This document shows, one piece after another, positions 7,528-15,366 of a stretch of DNA of 64,000 nt (position 1 is the stretch's first letter; the number at the start of each line of letters is the position of its first letter). The stretch is from assembly GCF_016411825.1 (NCBI RefSeq), contig NZ_JAEKMH010000002.1, positions 806,001 to 870,000 of the forward strand, read 5' to 3'. Under the pieces are notes generated by a model. It saw nothing but the letters and a program-made list of their open reading frames with translations, was not told the DNA's origin and searched no databases. A program made the translations under genes and the position numbers. The stretch comes from Devosia sediminis (lineage in GTDB: Bacteria > Pseudomonadota > Alphaproteobacteria > Rhizobiales > Devosiaceae).

Positions 7528-8448
7528 GTGAATCAGTCCGATCGCGTGCGCAAGGCCTTTGCGGTCGTGGATGCCGAACGCCCGGATTTCGATCGTGGCG
7601 GCGTGGACACGATCCGCATCGGCCTTTTCGGCCGCGGCATCGGTTCGTCGCTGACCCCGATCATGCACGAGACCGAAGGGCGCCGACACGGCCTTGCCTA
7701 TCGCTACGACCTGATCGATTTCGACCGCCTTGGCCTCGAGGACGACGATCTCGAAGCCATGTTGGCTGGCGCGCGCACCCGCGGCTATTGGGGTCTCAAC
7801 GTCACGTACCCCTTCAAGCAGGCCATCGTCCCGCTGCTCGACGATCTCTCGCCCGAGGCCGATGTCATCGGTGCGGTGAACACCGTCGTGCTGCGCGACG
7901 GCGCCTGTGTCGGCCACAATACCGATAGCTGGGGCTTTGCCCAAAGCGTCCGCACCGGCCTGGGCGCGGTGCAGATCGATCATGTCGTGCAGGTCGGTGC
8001 GGGGGGCGCGGGTGCCGCCATCGCCCATGCTCTGGTACAGCTCGGCGCCATGGCCATCGACATCGTCGACGCCGACCCGGTCCGCGCGCAGCACCTGGCC
8101 GCGCACATTGCCCGCACCACGGATGCGCGCACCCAAGCGCTTGTGCCGGCGCAACTGCCCGAGGTCATCGGCCTCGCTGCCGGTGTGGTCAACGCCACGC
8201 CGGTCGGCATGGAAAAGCTTCCCGGATTGCCCTTCGATCCCGATTTGCTCCGTCGCCGCCAATGGGTGGCCGACCTCATCTATTTCCCGCGCGAAACCGA
8301 ATTGCTGCGCCGGGCGGCCAAACTCGGGTGTCGCACGCTGCCGGGGGGCGGCATGGCCATCTACCAGGCTGTTCGCGCCTTCCGCCTGTTCACCGGCATC
8401 GATCCGGACAGTGCCGAAATGGGCAGGACATTCGCCGAATTCGCCTAG
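7528..8448 (+). CDS. Quinate/shikimate dehydrogenase, AroE family
   Basis: A 306-residue member of the shikimate dehydrogenase family that reduces or oxidises the C3/C5 position with NAD(P). Visible motifs are GSSLTPIMHE in the substrate loop, NVTYPFK with the catalytic Lys, AVNTVV, HNTDSWGF, the nucleotide loop VGAGGAG, VNATPVGM and PGGGMAIYQA. The GTG start follows GGGGAG. Its place inside a quinate/shikimate gene set, under a shared operator, argues for a catabolic enzyme distinct from the biosynthetic AroE. The substrate preference (quinate or shikimate) and cofactor cannot be told here. Its TAG stop shares the CTAG at 8445-8448 with the convergent GntR gene. Confidence 0.85.
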   Translation: MNQSDRVRKAFAVVDAERPDFDRGGVDTIRIGLFGRGIGSSLTPIMHETEGRRHGLAYRYDLIDFDRLGLEDDDLEAMLAGARTRGYWGLNVTYPFKQAIVPLLDDLSPEADVIGAVNTVVLRDGACVGHNTDSWGFAQSVRTGLGAVQIDHVVQVGAGGAGAAIAHALVQLGAMAIDIVDADPVRAQHLAAHIARTTDARTQALVPAQLPEVIGLAAGVVNATPVGMEKLPGLPFDPDLLRRRQWVADLIYFPRETELLRRAAKLGCRTLPGGGMAIYQAVRAFRLFTGIDPDSAEMGRTFAEFA

Positions 8449-9116
8449 GCCAGCTTGCCAGTCGACAGCACATGCGCGACGCCGCTGTTGACGTGGCTTG
8501 CCAGCATGGCCTGTGCGCCGTCCACATTACGGGCTAGCGCCATCTCGAACAGGGCCTTGTGATCGCCCACCACACCTGCGCCGCGAAAGCTCGCGGCCAG
8601 CATGTGGTAGCGCAGGAACCGGTCGAAGATCGCCGCATGCAGGTCCAGCAGCACCTGCGATCCACAGGCCGAGATCAGCGCATTGTGGAAGGCGAAGTCG
8701 TAGCGCACCCAGTTGACCGTGTGCCGCTCCTGGCCCGCCAGCAGCTTCTTTTCGGTTGCCGCCAGCTTGTGGTGGGCCGCGACGACACGTCCCTCCCATT
8801 CCAAGTCGCCATGAGCGAGCGACAGGCCCAGCGCATGGCTTTCGAGCAAAAGCCGGAGGTCGGCGATTTCCTGCAGGTCCTGCCGTGTCGCCGGAGCGAC
8901 AGCAAAACCCTTCTGCCCCTCCGCGACGACAAGCGATTCGCTGGCCAGCCGGTTGAGGATCTCGCGCAGTGTACTCACGCCCACATCATAGCGTTCGCGC
9001 AGGGCTTCAAGGCGCAACTTATGCCCGGGCGACAGCCGGCAGGCGATAATGTCCTCGCGCAGGCGGTGGTATGTGGTTTCCCCGATAGTTGGGGCAGCTT
9101 CGCTACTGTCGATCAT
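8445..9116 (-). CDS. GntR-family regulator, FCD subfamily
   Basis: A 223-residue GntR regulator. The N-terminal winged helix (about residues 10-75) shows the typical TYHRLREDIIACRLSPG and VGVSTLREILNRL. The FCD ligand domain follows, with probable metal ligands in DFAFHNAL, DHKALFEMAL and SHVNSG. FCD regulators usually sense small organic acids, which fits the adjacent TRAP operon. The gene is divergent from that operon, with an operator-like repeat (9203-9232) between them. Whether it or the nearby TetR protein binds that repeat is unresolved. Confidence 0.88.
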   Translation of the reverse strand: MIDSSEAAPTIGETTYHRLREDIIACRLSPGHKLRLEALRERYDVGVSTLREILNRLASESLVVAEGQKGFAVAPATRQDLQEIADLRLLLESHALGLSLAHGDLEWEGRVVAAHHKLAATEKKLLAGQERHTVNWVRYDFAFHNALISACGSQVLLDLHAAIFDRFLRYHMLAASFRGAGVVGDHKALFEMALARNVDGAQAMLASHVNSGVAHVLSTGKLA

Positions 9117-9202
9117 TTTTATATGGCAAAACTCGGTTTATCTGATAATTATCAAATCCTGTGAGAAATGGAAAGCGCACCAAACCACGGCTGAAGCTTA
9201 CC

Positions 9203-9232
9203 GTTGACATGAACGAACTGTTTCGTACAAAG
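9203..9232. promoter_or_regulatory. Palindromic operator, copy 3, upstream of the TRAP operon
   Basis: The right arm, TTCGTACAAAGT at 9222-9233, is identical to copy 1. The left arm is weaker, but CGAACTGTTTCG forms a CGAA-N4-TTCG palindrome. It lies about 155 bases upstream of the TRAP binding-protein start and 87 bases upstream of the GntR start. Bases 9117-9386 hold no gene. Confidence 0.7.
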
Positions 9233-9386
9233 TGACTACGGGCTGGCGACGGGAGGTTGTCGGCGCCGGATCGTAGTGGTCCGGGCAGGGGTAGAACCCA
9301 AGGAGAGCATCGGCCGGACCGACTGCAGTTTCGGCGCGAATGCGCAACAATGACGGAATGCAAAGGGCATTCCAGGGAGGAAACTA

Positions 9387-10367
9387 ATGACCATTTCGCT
9401 TTCGCGTCGCGCCCTTATGGTGGGTGGCCTGCTGCTGGCAGCGGCCTTCCCGGCCATGGCGCAGGATAAGCCCGTGCTGCGCTTCTCCGCGGTGTTCACC
9501 GAGCAGGACATCCGCGCCGAGATGATGAACCTGTTGGCCTCGCAGGTTGTGGATACGGCCACGATCGAAACCTATCTCGGCGGCAACCTGTTCAAGCAGG
9601 GCACTGAGCTCGTGGCCCTGCAGCGCGGTAACCTGGAAATGGGCAATATTGCTCCCCAGGACATTTCCAATCAGATTCCGGCCTGGTCGCTGCTGACCTC
9701 GGCCTACCTGTTCCGCGATGCGGCTCACCTGCGCACTTTCTTCGACAGCGAGTTGGGCGAAGAGTTCAAGCAGATGGCGTCCGACCAGCTCGGCATCCAC
9801 ATTCTCGGACCGACCTATTTCGGCGCCCGCCAGATCGGTCTGCGTGGCGACAAGAAGATCAACACCCCGGCCGATCTGGCTGGTGTGAAGCTGCGCATGC
9901 CCGGCGGCGACGCCTGGCAGTTCCTGGGCACCTCGCTCGGCGCAAACCCGACCCCGATGGCCTATGCCGAGGTCTATACCGGTCTCCAGACCGGCGCGAT
10001 CGACGGCCAGGACAACCCGCTGCCGAACGTCGAGAACATGAAGTTCTACGAAGTGATGGACCAGATCGTCCTGACCTCGCACCTCGTCGGCTTCGACCTG
10101 CTGGTGATCAGCAACACTGCCTGGGACGCCATGACGCCGGAACAGCAGGAGGCTTTCGAAGCCGCCGCGACCGTGGCTATCGACTTCAGCCAGGAAGAGC
10201 ATCTGAAGCGCGAAGCTGAGCTCGTCGAGCGCTTCAAGAGCGCCGGCCTCGATGTCTACGAGCCCGATCAGGAAGCATTCCGCACCCATGCCCAGCAGGT
10301 CTACCTCGACAGCGAGCTGGCCAAGGACTGGCCGGAAGGCGCCGTCGACACAATCAACGGTCTCTAA
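9387..10367 (+). CDS. dctP: TRAP transporter substrate-binding protein, DctP type
   Basis: A 326-residue periplasmic binding protein with a signal peptide ending AAAFPAMAQ at about residue 24 and a strong GGGAGGAAA ribosome site. It has the DctP hallmarks GVKLRMPGGDAW, whose Arg usually clamps the ligand carboxylate, and TGLQTGAIDGQDNPL. It delivers an organic acid to the membrane pair encoded just downstream. Because the operon runs into a 3-dehydroquinate dehydratase and shares an operator motif with quiC, quinate, shikimate or dehydroshikimate is the likely ligand (inference). Confidence 0.9.
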   Translation: MTISLSRRALMVGGLLLAAAFPAMAQDKPVLRFSAVFTEQDIRAEMMNLLASQVVDTATIETYLGGNLFKQGTELVALQRGNLEMGNIAPQDISNQIPAWSLLTSAYLFRDAAHLRTFFDSELGEEFKQMASDQLGIHILGPTYFGARQIGLRGDKKINTPADLAGVKLRMPGGDAWQFLGTSLGANPTPMAYAEVYTGLQTGAIDGQDNPLPNVENMKFYEVMDQIVLTSHLVGFDLLVISNTAWDAMTPEQQEAFEAAATVAIDFSQEEHLKREAELVERFKSAGLDVYEPDQEAFRTHAQQVYLDSELAKDWPEGAVDTINGL

Positions 10368-10380
10368 GACTCCTCCGATG

Positions 10381-10407
10381 GGCAGCGGCGCTGATGGTGC
10401 CGCTGCC
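10381..10407 (+). other. GC-rich hairpin after the TRAP binding-protein gene
   Basis: GGCAGCGGC at 10381-10389 pairs with GCCGCTGCC at 10399-10407, giving a nine-base stem extendable by two pairs, in the gap between dctP and dctQ. It can protect the upstream message end or reduce read-through, so that the binding protein is made in excess of the permease. Confidence 0.6.
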
Positions 10408-10456
10408 ACTTTCAATGCATTTTCGGTTCCCCGACCGACAAAATGCGGAGCCCCCG

Positions 10457-10975
10457 ATGAAATCCTCTCTCGCTGGTGTTGGCGCCTGGCTGCATGCCCG
10501 CGCCGAAAACCTGCTTGCCGCCATGCTGGCCACCATGTTCGTGGTCTTCATCGTCCAGATCGTCTTCCGCTACCTGCTCAACCTGCCCATAGGCTGGACG
10601 CATGAAATCAGCGTGGTGATGTGGGTCTGGATGGTGCTGTTCGGAACCGCCTTCGTGGTGCGGGACAGCGAAGAAATCCGCTTCGACATTCTCTATGGCG
10701 CTGCGCGGCCATCGGTTCGGCGCATCATGGTCTTGGTCAGCAGCCTGACACTGGTGGTGCTGTTCTCGATCTCGCTGCCCGCGGTGATCGACTACATCCT
10801 CTTCATGAAGGTGGAACGGACGGCCTATCTCAAGATCCGCTTCGACTACCTCTATTCCATCTACGGCATTTTCGCGGTCGCTATGATCGTGCGCCAGCTC
10901 TACCTCGCCTGGCAGGCGGTTTGGGGCAAGGACGCCGACGAGTTCGACCACTCCAAGGTGAGTTCGGGCGTATGA
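10457..10975 (+). CDS. dctQ: TRAP transporter small permease, DctQ type
   Basis: A 172-residue membrane protein with four hydrophobic segments, at about residues 20-38, 52-70, 92-115 and 132-152. The family signatures IVFRYLLNLPIGWTHEI and RDSEEIRFDIL are present. The start at 10457 follows GCGGAG and is preferred to a longer frame without a good site. It is the small subunit of the TRAP importer. Its TGA stop overlaps the ATG of the large permease gene (ATGA), implying translational coupling. Confidence 0.88.
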   Translation: MKSSLAGVGAWLHARAENLLAAMLATMFVVFIVQIVFRYLLNLPIGWTHEISVVMWVWMVLFGTAFVVRDSEEIRFDILYGAARPSVRRIMVLVSSLTLVVLFSISLPAVIDYILFMKVERTAYLKIRFDYLYSIYGIFAVAMIVRQLYLAWQAVWGKDADEFDHSKVSSGV

Positions 10976-12288
10976 CAATTTCTCTGGCTTTCGGCCTGGC
11001 GCTTGGGCTGATCACGGTTCTGGCCTTTCTCGGCCTGCCCATGGGCCTTTCGATGATCTGCGGATCGATCCTTTACCTGCTCATGCGCGGGCAGGACCCG
11101 GGCATCGTCGCCGAGCAGTTTCTCAACGGCATGTATTCCAACTACATCATGCTCGCCGTGCCGCTCTTCATCCTCGCCGCGGAAATCATGAACTCGGGCA
11201 CCTTGTCCGATCGCCTACTCAAATGGTGCGATGCGCTGGTCGGCCGCTTCCGCGGAGGCCTGGCGCAGGTCAATGTGCTGCAGTCCATCGTCTTTGCCGG
11301 CATGTCCGGCTCGGCCGTCGCCGATGCCGCCGGCTCGGGCAAGATGATGCAGCACATGATGACCCAGAACGGCAAGTATACCCCGTCCTATGCCGCGGCG
11401 CTCACCGCCGTCACCGCCGTCATCGGGCCGATCATCCCGCCCTCCATTCCGATGGTGCTCTATGCGCTGGTCGCCGACACCTCCATCGGCTACCTGTTCC
11501 TGGGGGGCGTCGTGCCGGGTCTGCTTATGGCCGGTTTCATGATGGTGCTCATCGCCATCACGGCGCGGCTCAAGAACTTCCCGGTGGAAGAGCCGGTGCC
11601 GCTGCGCAAGCTCCCACGTATGACCTGGGAAGCCCTCCCGGTCCTCTTCATGCCCATCGTGCTCATGTATGGCATCTATGGCGGCATCACCACGCCGACC
11701 GAAGCGGCAGCCGTGGCTGCGGCCTATGCCCTGCTGGTTTCGGTGTTCATCTACCGTGCCGTCAAGGCGCCAGACCTCTACGCGTCGGTGCTGACCAGCG
11801 CCAAGACGACGGCCTCGATCGGCATGCTGATCGCCGGCGCTTTGGTGTTCAACTATGTCGTCACCATCGAGAACATTCCGCGCACCATCAGCGCGCTGCT
11901 GATCTCCTGGGATCTGAGCCCGGTCGCCTTCCTCATCATCGTCAACATCATCCTGCTGGTCCTCGGTTGTGTGCTCGAAGGCACGACCATCCTGCTGGTG
12001 ATTGTTCCGGTGCTGGTGCCGACGGCGCAAGCGCTCGGCATCGACATGGTGCATTTCGGCGTCGTCGCCGTGGTCAACATCATGCTGGGGCTCATTACGC
12101 CGCCCTATGGACTGTTGCTCTTCATCATGACGCGTATATCGGGTTCGCCCATGCGGGCAATCATCGGCGATGTCATGCCCTTCCTCTGGGTGCTGATCGG
12201 CGCGCTGATCCTCTTCACTTTCGTGCCCGAGACAGTGCTGTGGTTGCCCAAGCAGTTCGGCTATGTGCCGGGAGGCGGGGTGCTGTGA
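10972..12288 (+). CDS. dctM: TRAP transporter large permease, DctM type
   Basis: A 438-residue polytopic protein with a dozen or so hydrophobic segments and DctM motifs such as FAGMSGSAVADAAGSGKM and GPIIPPSIPMVLYA. It forms the ion-coupled translocation channel together with DctQ and takes substrate from DctP. The start at 10972 overlaps the dctQ stop, and its own TGA overlaps the GTG start of the dehydroquinate dehydratase gene. Transporter and enzyme are therefore translated as one unit. Confidence 0.92.
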   Translation: MTISLAFGLALGLITVLAFLGLPMGLSMICGSILYLLMRGQDPGIVAEQFLNGMYSNYIMLAVPLFILAAEIMNSGTLSDRLLKWCDALVGRFRGGLAQVNVLQSIVFAGMSGSAVADAAGSGKMMQHMMTQNGKYTPSYAAALTAVTAVIGPIIPPSIPMVLYALVADTSIGYLFLGGVVPGLLMAGFMMVLIAITARLKNFPVEEPVPLRKLPRMTWEALPVLFMPIVLMYGIYGGITTPTEAAAVAAAYALLVSVFIYRAVKAPDLYASVLTSAKTTASIGMLIAGALVFNYVVTIENIPRTISALLISWDLSPVAFLIIVNIILLVLGCVLEGTTILLVIVPVLVPTAQALGIDMVHFGVVAVVNIMLGLITPPYGLLLFIMTRISGSPMRAIIGDVMPFLWVLIGALILFTFVPETVLWLPKQFGYVPGGGVL

Positions 12289-12713
12289 AGCCGATCTACG
12301 TTCTCAACGGCCCCAACCTCAATCGCTTGGGCAAGCGCGAGCCGCATATTTACGGCACGACCACGCTGGCCGAGGTAGAGGAAAGTTGCCGGGCGGCGGC
12401 GGGGGAAGTCCCCGTTGTCTTCCGCCAGACCAATAGCGAGGAAGCGCTCATCAACTGGGTGCACGAAGCCATCGACGAGGCTGCCGGGGTGGTCATCAAC
12501 CCCGCCGCCTTCACCTTCACCTCGCTGGCTCTGCTCGACGCTCTCAAGATGGTGGAGGCGCCCGTCATCGAGCTGCATATCTCCAACATCCACAAGCGCG
12601 AGCAGATCTACCACCGCTCCTATGTCTCCATGCGCGCCGATGCGGTGATCGCGGGCCTCGGCGCCCGCGGCTATCCTACGGCCGTCCGCGCCCTGTTGGA
12701 GATGGTGGGGTAG
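12285..12713 (+). CDS. aroQ: 3-Dehydroquinate dehydratase, type II
   Basis: A 142-residue type II dehydroquinase interconverting 3-dehydroquinate and 3-dehydroshikimate. It shows the N-terminal LNGPNLNRLGKREPHIYG with the catalytic loop Arg and Tyr, INPAAFTFTSLALLDAL, and the substrate-binding ELHISNIHKRE with its His. The GTG start overlaps the dctM stop. Its place in a TRAP operon with a regulon-type operator marks it as a catabolic copy that feeds the dehydratase at 1487-3364. A separate biosynthetic copy would be expected elsewhere. Confidence 0.92.
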   Translation: MKPIYVLNGPNLNRLGKREPHIYGTTTLAEVEESCRAAAGEVPVVFRQTNSEEALINWVHEAIDEAAGVVINPAAFTFTSLALLDALKMVEAPVIELHISNIHKREQIYHRSYVSMRADAVIAGLGARGYPTAVRALLEMVG

Positions 12714-12719
12714 GGACGC

Positions 12720-13652
12720 TCACGCGACCGATCCCACCTGGCGGACGAAGTGGCCGGGCTCGGTTTCCAGCACTGAGCCCGATGCAGTGCGGCAGATGGC
12801 GCGCACGGCCTCCGCTTCCCTGGCAAAGGCCTTGCTACCACCACCATCGAGCCTGACGTTCGGGTCGGGAACGGCCGACAGCAGCAGCTTGGTATAGGGG
12901 TGCTGCGGATTGCCGATGACGCGCTCCGGCTTGCCCCACTCCACGACCTGGCCCGCATACATGATGGCGATGTCGTCGGCGATGAACTGCGCCGTGGCGA
13001 TGTCGTGGGTGATGTAGAGGAAGGCGATGGATCGCGTCTCCTTCATCCGGCGCATGAGGTCGAGCACTGAACGGCGGATCGAGACGTCGAGCATCGACGT
13101 CGGCTCGTCGGCGATGATCAGTTCGGCGCCCACCGCCAGGGCCCGTGCCAGGTTGACTCGCTGGCGCTGTCCGCCGGACAGTTCATGCGGATATTTGTGC
13201 AGCGTCACCTCGGGGTCGAGCTCCACATCCGCCAGCACCTCGCGCACGGCCGCCACCAACGCCGCCCCGTGCAGGCTGCGGTGCAGCATCAATGGCCGCT
13301 CGAGATGGTGCTGGATCGTGTGCGCCGGATTGAGCGCCGAGAACGGATCCTGAAACACCATCTGCACGCTGCGCAGATAGCTGAGTTTCTCCGCGCGAGA
13401 GGTGAGTTCGGCAATATCCTTGCCCTTGAAGCGTATGGTGCCCGAGGTGAGCGGAAAAAGCCGGGTCACCGCGCGCCCGAGCGTCGACTTGCCCGAGCCG
13501 CTCTCCCCCACCACGGCCAAAGCCTTGCCGGCTTCGATGCCGATGGTGATGTTGTTGAGCGCCACCACTTCATGCGCCGCCCCGAACATGGGCTTGAGGT
13601 GAAAGGACTTCGTCGCCCCCTCGATACGCAGCAATACGTTGGACTGTGTCAT
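12720..13652 (-). CDS. Dpp/Opp-type ABC transporter ATPase, second subunit
   Basis: A 310-residue ABC ATPase of the DppF/OppF class. It has Walker A VGESGSGKSTLG, the signature LSGGQRQRVNLARAL and Walker B ELIIADEPTSMLD, plus the Opp/Dpp C-terminal region around NPQHPYTKLLLSAVPDP. The start at 13652 is set by an ATGA overlap with the upstream ATPase stop. It is the last gene of a five-gene importer operon running leftward, and powers import together with the partner ATPase. It ends seven bases from the convergent aroQ gene. Confidence 0.9.
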   Translation of the reverse strand: MTQSNVLLRIEGATKSFHLKPMFGAAHEVVALNNITIGIEAGKALAVVGESGSGKSTLGRAVTRLFPLTSGTIRFKGKDIAELTSRAEKLSYLRSVQMVFQDPFSALNPAHTIQHHLERPLMLHRSLHGAALVAAVREVLADVELDPEVTLHKYPHELSGGQRQRVNLARALAVGAELIIADEPTSMLDVSIRRSVLDLMRRMKETRSIAFLYITHDIATAQFIADDIAIMYAGQVVEWGKPERVIGNPQHPYTKLLLSAVPDPNVRLDGGGSKAFAREAEAVRAICRTASGSVLETEPGHFVRQVGSVA

Positions 13653-14458
13653 GCCGGCACCCGCGTCAGCAGCGGCATGGAGCCCCAAAGCCGCCTGGTA
13701 TAATCGTGTTGTGGATTGGCGATGAGCTGCGCCGACGGCGCCACTTCCACCAGCCGGCCTTCGAGCATGATGGCGATGCGGTCGGCGAATTGACCCATCA
13801 ACGCCAGGTCATGCGTGATGAACAGGATGGCAAAGCCGAACTTGTCCTTGAGCGCCACGATCTCCTCGAGGATTTCGCGCTGCACCACCACGTCCAGCGC
13901 CGTCGTCGGCTCGTCCATGATGATCAGCTTGGGATCGAGCGCCAGGGCGATGGCCAGCACCACGCGCTGCCGCATCCCGCCCGAAAGCTGGTGCGGATAG
14001 TCGTCGAGCCGGCTGGGAGCGATGCCGATCATGGTCAGCAGTTCCTCCGCCCGCTCGCGGGCCTGCTGCCTTGTCTTCCCGGTATGCTGGACGATGACGT
14101 CGCGGAACTGCTCGAAGATCGTCAGCACCGGGTTGAGCGAATTCATGGCGCTCTGAAACACCATCGAAACGCTCGACCACCGCCACTGTCGCAGCCTGCT
14201 CTCGGGCATGGCGAGAACGTCCTCGCCATCCACGGTGATACTGCCTTCTGAAATAATGGCGGGAGGCCGGTGAAGCCGCATCAGCGCCAGGGCGATCGTG
14301 CTCTTGCCCGAGCCGGACTCACCAGCGAGCCCCAGCACCTCCCCGCGATCGATGGTGAAATCGACGCCTTTGACGGCGGTGAAGAGCCCCTTGGCGGTGA
14401 GGAAATCCACCTTGAGGCCGCGCACCTCGACCAGGGGCTTTTGAATGGTGCTGGTCAT
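13649..14458 (-). CDS. Dpp/Opp-type ABC transporter ATPase, first subunit
   Basis: A 269-residue DppD/OppD-class ATPase. It shows Walker A AGESGSGKSTIALAL, signature LSGGMRQRVVLAIAL and Walker B LIIMDEPTTALD, followed by the H-loop FITHDLALM. It ends soon after NPQHDYTRRLWGS and lacks a long C-terminal tail. An ATGA overlap with the permease gene upstream fixes the start at 14458, and another links it to the ATPase downstream. Confidence 0.9.
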   Translation of the reverse strand: MTSTIQKPLVEVRGLKVDFLTAKGLFTAVKGVDFTIDRGEVLGLAGESGSGKSTIALALMRLHRPPAIISEGSITVDGEDVLAMPESRLRQWRWSSVSMVFQSAMNSLNPVLTIFEQFRDVIVQHTGKTRQQARERAEELLTMIGIAPSRLDDYPHQLSGGMRQRVVLAIALALDPKLIIMDEPTTALDVVVQREILEEIVALKDKFGFAILFITHDLALMGQFADRIAIMLEGRLVEVAPSAQLIANPQHDYTRRLWGSMPLLTRVPA

Positions 14459-15363
14459 GCGTTGGTCTCCGCCAGGCGCTGCTGGTCGAGCTTCTTCTGC
14501 GCGCGTACGGCGGCGGCGACGGTGCCAAGCGTGCGCAGGCGCGGGTTGGAGATTTCGTCGACGCCGAAATTGAGCAGCGACAGGCCCACACCGATCCCGG
14601 CGACTGCCAGTGCCGGCACCAGCACTTCCCACCAGGCGCCAATGGTGATCGCCGAGGTATTTTGTGCGTGGTAGAGCATCGTGCCCCACGACACCGACAT
14701 CGGATTGCCGAGGCCGAGAAATTCCAGCGTTGCCTGGGTGATGATCGTGTAGGTCACCGAGCCGATGAAGTTGAAGCCGATGATCGAGAGCAGGTTAGGC
14801 AGCAGCTCGACGAAGATCATCCTGGTCGGCCGTTCGCCGATCAGCTCGGAAGCCAGAATATACTCGCGGTTCCGCAAGGTGAGCGTCTGCGAGCGGGTGA
14901 CGCGGGCGCCCCAGGCCCATGAAGTCAGCCCGATGATGATGGCGATGACCACCGGGCTCGTCTGGCCCATGAACGCAGCGATCACCAGCAGCAGCGGCAG
15001 TTGGGGAATGACCAGCACCACATTGGTGAAGAAGGTGATGACTTCGTCGATCCAGCCACCGAAATAGCCCGCGGCAATGCCGAGGCACGTGCCGATCAGC
15101 ACGATGATCGTACCGGCAAAGAAGCCCACGGCCAGGGATGTGCGCGTGCCATAGATCACCTGGGCGAACACGTCGCGGCCCATCCGTGTGGTGCCGAACC
15201 ATTCCTCCGGGCTCGGCCCCTGGTGCGGGCGGCCGACGCGCTGCATCGGGTCGAGATTGAGGATAAGAGGGCCGAAAACGGCTACCGCGACATAGAGCAG
15301 CACGATAATGAGGCCGATCAGGGCCTTGCGATTGCGCAGGAAGACTTTGAGGGTCTCGAACAT
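14455..15363 (-). CDS. Dpp/Opp-type ABC transporter permease, DppC class
   Basis: A 302-residue inner membrane permease. A cytoplasmic N-terminus leads to a first membrane segment (LIGLIIVLLYVAVAVFGPLI), a periplasmic loop with GTTRMGRDVFAQVIYG, and five more segments containing the EAA-type loop EYILASELIGERPTRMIFVE. It pairs with the DppB-class permease three bases upstream. The C-terminal tail of about 30 residues rich in Arg, Ala and Gln is slightly long. Confidence 0.9.
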   Translation of the reverse strand: MFETLKVFLRNRKALIGLIIVLLYVAVAVFGPLILNLDPMQRVGRPHQGPSPEEWFGTTRMGRDVFAQVIYGTRTSLAVGFFAGTIIVLIGTCLGIAAGYFGGWIDEVITFFTNVVLVIPQLPLLLVIAAFMGQTSPVVIAIIIGLTSWAWGARVTRSQTLTLRNREYILASELIGERPTRMIFVELLPNLLSIIGFNFIGSVTYTIITQATLEFLGLGNPMSVSWGTMLYHAQNTSAITIGAWWEVLVPALAVAGIGVGLSLLNFGVDEISNPRLRTLGTVAAAVRAQKKLDQQRLAETNA

Positions 15364-15366
15364 GGA

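Noticed and set aside
7387..8262. N-terminal extension of the TetR frame to 519 codons
   Set aside because: The extension is antisense to the dehydrogenase and would read through the operator; the ATG at 7386 gives a normal TetR length.
9384..10415. 343-codon frame opposite the TRAP binding protein
   Set aside because: Antisense shadow of a gene with a signal peptide, strong ribosome site and operon partners.
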